This document shows positions 41,261 through 49,056 of a stretch of 49,056 nucleotides of DNA, piece after piece. The stretch covers positions 1,653,316 through 1,702,371 of the forward strand of contig NZ_KE387023.1 of assembly GCF_000430045.1 (NCBI RefSeq), read 5' to 3'. The stretch's first letter is position 1, and each line of letters begins with the position of its first letter. Under the pieces are notes generated by a model, which had not been told where the DNA came from, searched no databases, and worked only from the letters and a program-made list of their open reading frames with translations. Made by a program: the position numbers and the translations under genes. The stretch is from Calidithermus chliarophilus DSM 9957. GTDB lineage: Bacteria; Deinococcota; Deinococci; Deinococcales; Thermaceae.

Positions 41261-41620
41261 ATGCTCGAGGCCCAACGGACCAGCCTCAAGGTGACCCAGG
41301 AGCTATTGCTGCTCGACCTGGGCGAGGTGCGCCGCCTGGAGACCCAGGACGGCCCGGCCCTGGCCCGCTACGTGGCGGTGCTGCGGGGCCAGATGGGGCA
41401 GTGTTCGCGGCTGGGGCGAGGTTTCCCCCAACTGCGCCTGCTGCGGGCCGGAGTGCCCCCCGGCGAGAGCCTGGTCTACGTCCTCGACGCCGACCCCCTC
41501 GAGTTCACCCTCGAGGAGGGCGTGCTGCGCCTGCCCGGCCTGCGGGTCTACCTCGAGGGGCCCCCGCCCTTCGTCGAGACGCCGTTCTACGCCGTGCTGA
41601 CGCCGGGGGAGGGGCCGTGA
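41261..41620 (+). CDS. Hypothetical protein in the cobalamin operon
   Basis: A 119-residue protein starting MLEAQRTSLKVTQELLLLDL 2 nt after btuD and overlapping the next gene by 4 nt (GTGA). It has no transmembrane segment or signal. A single Cys and a motif RYVAVLRGQMGQCSRLGRGF stand out. I do not recognise the family. Its fixed place between btuD and cobC suggests a role in corrinoid handling, but this is only inferred from context. Confidence 0.65.
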   Translation: MLEAQRTSLKVTQELLLLDLGEVRRLETQDGPALARYVAVLRGQMGQCSRLGRGFPQLRLLRAGVPPGESLVYVLDADPLEFTLEEGVLRLPGLRVYLEGPPPFVETPFYAVLTPGEGP

Positions 41621-42177
41621 GCGGGAGGGTGGAGCTGTGGCTGGTGCGCCACGGGCAGACCGTGTGGAACGCCGAGGGCCGCCTGACGGGCTGGAGCGAC
41701 GTGCCGCTCACCGGGCTGGGCGAGGCCCAGGCGCGGGCCCTGGCCCCGCTCCTGGCCGCCGAGCGCTTCGACGGGGCGGTGGCCTCCGACCTCGCCAGGG
41801 CCGTCCAAACCGCCCGGCTGGCCTACGGCGAGCCCGAGCGGGTGCTGCCCGAGCTGCGGGAGCTGAACTTCGGCGCGCTCGAGGGCCTGCGCTGGGCCGA
41901 GCTCGACGAAGCCCACCGGCAGGCCCTGCTCGGCTTCGACGGCTTCGCCGCCCCGGGCGGGGAGTCCACGGCCGGGATGCGCTCGAGGGTCTACGGCGCC
42001 TTCGACCGCCTGCCCGCCGGGCGCCACCTGATCTTCACCCACGGGGGCGTGCTGCGCCTGGTGCTGCGTGAGTTCGATCAGGACCGCTTTTTGCCGCCCT
42101 GCGCGGTGGTGGGGCTCGACTGGACGGCCCGCCGGGTGCGCTTCGTGCGGGGGGAGGAGGCCGGGGGTGGAGCTTAG
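41617..42177 (+). CDS. cobC: Histidine phosphatase family protein, probable alpha-ribazole phosphatase
   Basis: A 186-residue protein. The GTG at 41617 overlaps the previous stop (GTGA). The catalytic motif is LWLVRHGQTVWNAEGRLTGW (RHG), followed by VASDLARAVQTARLAY, ELNFGALEGLRWAEL (acid residue) and LIFTHGGVLRLVL (second catalytic His). CobC removes the 5'-phosphate of alpha-ribazole phosphate. The assignment to CobC rather than another phosphatase rests on the operon. It overlaps cobU by 11 nt. Confidence 0.85.
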   Translation: MSGRVELWLVRHGQTVWNAEGRLTGWSDVPLTGLGEAQARALAPLLAAERFDGAVASDLARAVQTARLAYGEPERVLPELRELNFGALEGLRWAELDEAHRQALLGFDGFAAPGGESTAGMRSRVYGAFDRLPAGRHLIFTHGGVLRLVLREFDQDRFLPPCAVVGLDWTARRVRFVRGEEAGGGA

Positions 42178-42706
42178 GGACGCCGGGCTGGTCCTGGTCA
42201 CGGGCGGGGCCCGGGCGGGCAAGAGCATGGCCGCGCAGGAGTGGGCCTGGGCGCTGGGCGGCGAGGGCGTGAGCTTCATCGCCACGGCCCAGGCCCTCGA
42301 CCCCGAGATGGAGCGGCGCGTCGCGGCCCACCGGGCGGAGCGGCCCCCGGCCTGGGAGACCCTCGAGGAGCCCCTGGACGTGGCGGCGGCCCTACGCCGC
42401 GCCCGCCACGGCGTGGTGGTGCTCGACTGCCTGACGCTGTGGGTGTCCAACCTGCTGCTGCGGGAGCCGGACCCGGTGGAAGCCCCCGAGGCGCTGCGCC
42501 CGCACCTCGAGGGGCTGCTGCGGGCCCGCCTCGAGACCGGCAAGCGCTTGCTGGTCGTGACCAACGAGGTGGGGCTGGGCATCGTGCCCGACAACCCCCT
42601 GGCCCGGCGCTACCGCGACCTGCTGGGCTGGGCCAACGCCCGCCTCGCCCGCGAGGCCGACGCGGCGTACCTGATGGTCGCGGGCCTGCCCCTGAGGCTG
42701 AAGTGA
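42167..42706 (+). CDS. cobU: Adenosylcobinamide kinase / adenosylcobinamide-phosphate guanylyltransferase
   Basis: A 179-residue enzyme starting at GTG (VELRDAGLVLVTGGARAGKS) with GGAGGAGG upstream. Walker A is VTGGARAGKSMAAQ, then FIATAQALDPEMERRVAAH with the guanylylated His region, VVLDCLTLWVSNLL (Walker B-like) and VTNEVGLGIVPDNPLARRY. These fit CobU/CobP, which phosphorylates and then activates adenosylcobinamide with GTP. Length and motifs are complete. Confidence 0.95.
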   Translation: MELRDAGLVLVTGGARAGKSMAAQEWAWALGGEGVSFIATAQALDPEMERRVAAHRAERPPAWETLEEPLDVAAALRRARHGVVVLDCLTLWVSNLLLREPDPVEAPEALRPHLEGLLRARLETGKRLLVVTNEVGLGIVPDNPLARRYRDLLGWANARLAREADAAYLMVAGLPLRLK

Positions 42707-42715
42707 GGTGACCGC

Positions 42716-44000
<1,285 letters not shown>

Positions 44001-44054
44001 CCCGGGGCCAAGACTGTAAGCTGCGTCCAGGGACGAAACGGTAGCCGCACGGGG

Positions 44055-44067
44055 TAGAATCCGAGGC
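44055..44067 (+). promoter_or_regulatory. Leaderless-type -10 element before the second histidine phosphatase gene
   Basis: TAGAAT (44055-44060) is followed by 7 nt and a GTG start at 44068. No clear -35 box is seen. It may allow transcription of the phosphatase-cobS pair apart from the B12 operon. Confidence 0.45.
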
Positions 44068-44727
44068 GTGAAGGAAGTCTGGTGGATCCGCCACGGCCAG
44101 AGCGCCTCCAACGCGGGGCTACGCACCCGGGACAACCGCTCCAACCCCCTCACCGCCCTGGGCCGCCTCGAGGCCCGCCGCGTGGCCGAGGCCTTAGAAC
44201 GCGAGCCCGAGCTCATCGTCACCTCGCCCTACGTCCGTACCCTCCAAACCGCCGAACCCGCCCTCGAGCGCTTCCCGCTGGCCTTGCACGAGGAGTGGCC
44301 GGTGCACGAGTACACCTGGCTGGCCGACGAGCGCCGCCGCGACACCACCTTCCTCGAGCGCGAGGTCTACGCCGAGCACCACTTCGGCCTGCTCGACCCC
44401 CACCGCGTCGATGGTGAGGGCGCCGAGTCGTTCGTGCAGTTCATCGGGCGGGTGGAGGGGGCGCTCGAGCGGCTGCGGGCCCGGCCCGAGCGCTACGTCG
44501 TGGTCTTCTCGCACGCCGCCTTCATCCGGGCCGTGCTCTGGACCCAGTTCGCCCGCCCCACCGTCCTGGACTCCAAGGCCATGCAGCAGTTCCTGCGCTT
44601 CATGGAGTCGCTGAAGATCCCCAACGCCTCCGTCGTCAAGATGCACCTGGGCGCGGGCGACGAGCTGTTCTTCAGCCCGCCGCTCACCGCGCACCTGCAA
44701 GCCCTGCAAGCCGACCTCGTGGCCTGA
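44068..44727 (+). CDS. Histidine phosphatase family protein
   Basis: A 219-residue protein, GTG start with a leaderless-type -10. The catalytic motif is VWWIRHGQSASNAGLRT (RHG), with VTSPYVRTLQTAEPAL and the second His in YVVVFSHAAFIRAVLW. It is longer than the cobC-like protein at 41617 and has an unusual end (FMESLKIPNASVVKMHLG). A role as a second alpha-ribazole phosphatase is possible because its stop overlaps the cobS start, but the family acts on many phosphates. Confidence 0.85.
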   Translation: MKEVWWIRHGQSASNAGLRTRDNRSNPLTALGRLEARRVAEALEREPELIVTSPYVRTLQTAEPALERFPLALHEEWPVHEYTWLADERRRDTTFLEREVYAEHHFGLLDPHRVDGEGAESFVQFIGRVEGALERLRARPERYVVVFSHAAFIRAVLWTQFARPTVLDSKAMQQFLRFMESLKIPNASVVKMHLGAGDELFFSPPLTAHLQALQADLVA

Positions 44728-45437
44728 TGCGCCCCTTCTGGCTGGCCCTGGGCTTCCTCACCACCTTCCCCGTGCCCAGCCTGGGCGAGGTCCGGCCCGG
44801 GGAGATGCGGGCCGCCTCGGCCTTCTACCCGCTCGCGGGGTACTGCGTGGGCGGGGCGCTGGCCCTGGCCGCCTGGCTCACCCAGCCCCTGCCCGACGGC
44901 TTGCAGGGCGCGCTGCTGCTGGCGGTGTGGCTGGGGCTCACCGGGATGCTCCACCTCGACGGCCTCCTCGACTCCGCCGACGCCCTGCTGGCCATGCGCT
45001 CCCCCGAACAGCGCCTGAAGATCCTCTCCGACGTGCACCTGGGCAGCTTCGCCTTCGGGGTGGGCTTCGTGCACCTGCTGCTCAAGTGGCAGCTCCTGGC
45101 CTCCGGGCCCTCCCCGTGGCTGCTGCTGTGCCTCCCGGCCGTGGTGCGCTTCGCGCTGCTGGTGCCCATGAACCTCTACCCCGCCGCCCGCCCCGAGGGC
45201 CTGGGGGCGCGCTCGAGGGAAGGCCGCCTCGCCCCGGCCCTGCTCTTCACCCTCCCCGCCCTGGCCCTATTCCCCTGGCCCGCCCTGGCCGTCCTCCTGA
45301 CCACCCTGCTCCTGGCCCGCTGGGCCGCCGCACGCCTTGGCGGCGGCCTCTCCGGCGACGTGTACGGCGCGCTGGTCGAGGTAGGGGAGAACGCCGGCCT
45401 GCTGGTGGGGGTATGGCTGGTCGGGCAGGGCGGTTGA
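44727..45437 (+). CDS. cobS: Adenosylcobinamide-GDP ribazoletransferase (cobalamin synthase)
   Basis: A 236-residue membrane enzyme joining adenosylcobinamide-GDP and alpha-ribazole. Motifs: ALGFLTTFPVPSLGEV, AASAFYPLAGYCVGGAL, GMLHLDGLLDSADALLAMRS (the acidic Mg site) and VHLGSFAFGVGFV. About six hydrophobic segments follow. The ATG overlaps the previous stop (TGATG). It is the last B12 gene; with CobU, CobT and CobC the nucleotide-loop pathway is complete in this window. Confidence 0.94.
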   Translation: MRPFWLALGFLTTFPVPSLGEVRPGEMRAASAFYPLAGYCVGGALALAAWLTQPLPDGLQGALLLAVWLGLTGMLHLDGLLDSADALLAMRSPEQRLKILSDVHLGSFAFGVGFVHLLLKWQLLASGPSPWLLLCLPAVVRFALLVPMNLYPAARPEGLGARSREGRLAPALLFTLPALALFPWPALAVLLTTLLLARWAAARLGGGLSGDVYGALVEVGENAGLLVGVWLVGQGG

Positions 45438-45459
45438 AGGCTTGTGGGGACCTCTCCCC

Positions 45460-45699
45460 ACCGGCGGTAAGCCGTCAGCTATCAGCTTTCAGCCGTCAGC
45501 CTTCAGCGGTAAGCGTGTGGCTCTTGGTAAACCCCTCCCCGCTGGCGGGGAGGGGATATCCCCCCTAACCCCCCTTGCTAAGGGGGGAACCAGGCGTTTT
45601 GCGTCTTGCGTCTTGCGTACGACGTACGACGTACGACCCGCGCCCGGCTATCGGCCATCGGCTATCAGCTATCGACCATCGACTATCGACCATCGACCC
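45460..45699 (+). repeat. Mosaic intergenic repeat, copy E (most complete)
   Basis: All modules are present in order: GGTAAGCCGTCAGCTATCAG and TTCAGCGGTAAG words, CCCCTCCCCGCTGGCGGGGA, CCCCCCTTGCTAAGGGGGG, GCGTTTTGCGTCTTGCGT words, tandem GTACGAC ending GTACGACCCGCGCCCGGC (45631-45648), and CTATCGACCATC twice (45669-45680, 45683-45694). It lies in the convergent space between cobS and the amine oxidase gene. Confidence 0.85.
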
Positions 45700-45702
45700 C
45701 AA

Positions 45703-45731
45703 CGAAATAACCCCCCGCAACTCCCGGGGGG
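45703..45731 (-). terminator. Terminator of the amine oxidase gene
   Basis: CCCCCCG (45711-45717) and CGGGGGG (45725-45731) form a 7-bp stem with a 7-nt loop; on the minus strand it is followed by TTATTTCG. It lies 19 nt after the stop codon. Confidence 0.75.
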
Positions 45732-45749
45732 CCTTCACTCCAAAAGAGG

Positions 45750-47036
45750 CTACAACGCCTTGGCCACCGGCTGGGCGAACTCCGGCAGGGCCAGCGTCGG
45801 GTTGCGCAGCGCCAGCACTTCCTGGGCGGCCCGGCGGCCGCTTTGCAGGGCCCCGTGGACGGTCCCCGCCCAGGCGTTGGAGGCGGTGCCTTCCCCGGCC
45901 CAGAACAGCTTTTGCTCGAGCGGCCGCGCCAGGATGGCTCGAGCGTCGGTGGCGCCTGTGACGGCCATGCTGTAGGCGCCCAGGGCGTAGGGGTCGTCCT
46001 GCCACTGGCTCCAGGTCCGGGCGCCGGGGGTGAGGTCGGGGCGGCCCAGGGCCTGGCGCAGGGTGGCGAGGCCGGCCTCGAGCGCGCCCTCCTGGCCGAG
46101 CTCGAGCAGCCGCCGCGCCTTCGCCCCGGCGGCGAAGGCGGTCATGACCTCGCCGCCGTAGTCCTGGCCCTTCGAGCTCGACCACCACTCGTCGGGCAGG
46201 CCGCCGCAGACGTACAGCCCGTTGACGCCCTCGGGGAGGACGGGCTGCTCGAAGCGGTAGACCAGCTTGAGCACCGTCGCCACGCCCAGCCGCCGCAGCG
46301 CCGAGAGCTTCCACTCGGGCAGCTCGGGCAAGAAGCGCACCTTCCCGGCCTTGAGCACCCCCACCGGCAGGGTGATCACCGCCTGGTCGGCGCTGTAGGC
46401 CCGGCCGTCCTTGAGGATCACCGTCACGCCGGGGCCGCCCCAGGCGATGGTGTCTACCACGGCGCCCAGCTCGACGTCGAGCCCTTCGGCCAGGGCCTGA
46501 ACCACGCGGTCATAGCCCGGCAGGGGGCGGTAGTCGCCCTCCTCCGAGGTGGGGTCGAGCATGAACTCGAGCGCGGCCCGGGCCGAGAGCTGCTCGGGGT
46601 CGCCGTAGTCGGAGACGTACTCCTGCATCTTGTAGGGGGCGCGGTGCGCGTCGAGGCCCAGGCGCTGGAGGTAGGCCGCGACCGACTCCTCGCCCTGCGC
46701 CTCGGGCCAGCCCAAAGCCCGCACGCCCGAAAAACAGACTTCTTCGCCCACCGTGCGCAAACGGCCGTCCGGCAGGCGGATCCAAAGGTCGCTCTGCTGG
46801 TTGATGTAGTGAGTTTTGATCTGGTGTTGGTTGAGGATTTCCCAGGTGGGAACCACGCTGGTGTGGACGAACTCGGCCCCGAGTTCGACCGGAACCCCCG
46901 CGAAGTCGCGGTCGGTGTGGATGCGTCCTCCGACGCGGTCTCTGGCTTCAAGGATTCGGACCTTGTGTCCTGCTGCCGTGAGGTCTTGGGCTGCGGCCAA
47001 ACCCGCAATACCGGCTCCGATCACGAGCGTCGTCAT
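45750..47036 (-). CDS. Flavin monoamine oxidase family protein
   Basis: A 428-residue FAD enzyme. The dinucleotide motif is [17 protein letters not shown], then [15 protein letters not shown] and [11 protein letters not shown]. Late motifs are [17 protein letters not shown] and [20 protein letters not shown] (the FAD-binding end with a Gly-rich turn), typical of the amine oxidase/polyamine oxidase group. The amine is unknown; a polyamine is plausible for a thermophile. The gene lies downstream of metY on the same strand with 327 bp between. AAAGGTG precedes the ATG. Confidence 0.9.
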   Translation of the reverse strand: MTTLVIGAGIAGLAAAQDLTAAGHKVRILEARDRVGGRIHTDRDFAGVPVELGAEFVHTSVVPTWEILNQHQIKTHYINQQSDLWIRLPDGRLRTVGEEVCFSGVRALGWPEAQGEESVAAYLQRLGLDAHRAPYKMQEYVSDYGDPEQLSARAALEFMLDPTSEEGDYRPLPGYDRVVQALAEGLDVELGAVVDTIAWGGPGVTVILKDGRAYSADQAVITLPVGVLKAGKVRFLPELPEWKLSALRRLGVATVLKLVYRFEQPVLPEGVNGLYVCGGLPDEWWSSSKGQDYGGEVMTAFAAGAKARRLLELGQEGALEAGLATLRQALGRPDLTPGARTWSQWQDDPYALGAYSMAVTGATDARAILARPLEQKLFWAGEGTASNAWAGTVHGALQSGRRAAQEVLALRNPTLALPEFAQPVAKAL

Positions 47037-47363
47037 GTGAACACCTTTTTTTCTACACTTCTTCTGACCTTCCTCCCGAGAATTGTTGTGGATGCTCGGG
47101 CATCACCCTGCCGACTTAGTCGCTCCATCGTGCCGTGGCATACGGCATGGTGGCAGTTCGTCGAGTTTCGCGCTTGCTCGCGCCCGGGTGCGCCCCCTGC
47201 CGGGGCGCGGCCGATCAGTTGGTGCGGCACCTCCTCGAAGGTAGCGAATTTCCCCGGGGGACGCCGGGGATTGCCTCATGATAGCCCGGGGGCGGTGCCC
47301 CGAGGATGAGTTGGCTCGCAGTCGGGGAAAGGCGGGAAGGGGCGGCCGGGGGCTCGAGGCCGC
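47037..47363. other. Intergenic region between metY and the amine oxidase gene
   Basis: No gene is supported. Read on the minus strand there are GC-rich hairpins: GGGGC-ACC-GCCCC near 47295, TCCCCGG/CCGGGGA near 47252-47271, and CCCGAG/CTCGGG near 47077-47102 shortly before the amine oxidase start. The first two may end metY transcription, though no strong T-run follows. Confidence 0.4.
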
Positions 47364-48833
<1,470 letters not shown>

Positions 48834-49056
48834 CGTGCTGGTTGTGGCCCTGAAGCGCAGGGTTAGCCCCGATGGTAGGGGTTGGGCGGGGCGGCGTCAA
48901 GACGAGGGGTTGGTTTGCGGTGGGGTGGTTTGGCGGTGTCGGTTCCGCCGTCAGGGGAGCGAGGGGGAGGCCATTCCACGTGGCGAGGGCATCGCGGTAC
49001 GCGACCCGGCATGCGCCGGAAACCTGCTCCCCCTCTCACCCTCCGAGGGACTCCAG
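48834..49056. other. Window end without a supported gene
   Basis: This holds the region upstream of the SAM riboswitch, where the metY promoter should be, and about 200 further GC-rich bases. I see no ORF, RNA gene or clear promoter in it. Confidence 0.4.

Overview
The window is high-GC DNA with very short gene spacing, frequent GTG starts, several leaderless-type promoters and a striking excess of CTCGAG. Together with a CarD-type regulator, the Asp23/FakA pair, a LpxB-related protein and the style of its repeats, this points to a Thermaceae bacterium (Deinococcus-Thermus, Meiothermus-like). That placement is inference from gene content, not a database match.

Layout. 1-10100: housekeeping genes (LpxB-related, DUF3108, Asp23-FakA, an AlkZ-related protein, GNAT, AlkA-type glycosylase, purN, a class I amidotransferase, lysA, CvpA, a nucleotidyltransferase). 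10101-16863: a possible IS relic, a DUF5063 gene trailing pheT, and pheST with a nine-codon leader peptide (Trp/Phe-rich) and attenuator hairpin; then a VanW/G5 envelope protein. 16984-20612: dnaB with a 428-residue intein, tRNA-Asn with promoter and terminator, a MITE copy, and carD. 21222-28743: DUF2227, DUF985 cupin, MFS, M23 lipoprotein, hydrolase, tsaE, a PATE-like element, then a ygiB-ygiC-K+ channel operon. 28881-31318: alpha/beta hydrolase, ketopantoate-reductase-like protein, short Gre-family factor. 31470-34215: an accessory island (DUF6194, DUF6273, Imm5-like, PadR-PspC) with lower GC in parts. 34270-37873: rtcB with a 442-residue intein, preceded by a Vsr-like homing endonuclease gene broken by a second MITE copy. 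38078-45437: tRNA-Leu, then a cobalamin riboswitch and the cobalamin uptake/salvage operon (btuFCD, a small unknown, cobC-like, cobU, cobT, DUF5522, a second histidine phosphatase, cobS). 45750-49056: flavin amine oxidase, metY, and a SAM-I riboswitch whose 3' part appears to control the metY ribosome-binding site.

Cooperation. The btu/cob genes form one B12-controlled unit for corrinoid uptake and nucleotide-loop assembly. pheS-pheT-DUF5063 are in line behind one attenuated leader. YgiB, YgiC and the K+ channel are a tight operon matching the known association of YgiC-type ATP-grasp ligases with envelope lipoproteins and membrane proteins. PadR and the PspC protein share a 4-nt stop/start overlap behind a palindromic operator candidate.

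Non-coding structure is unusually rich. A mosaic intergenic repeat with modules in a fixed order recurs at five or more loci, a MITE family is present in two copies with apparent TTA target duplications, and three leader RNAs (Phe attenuator, B12, SAM) can be read in detail.
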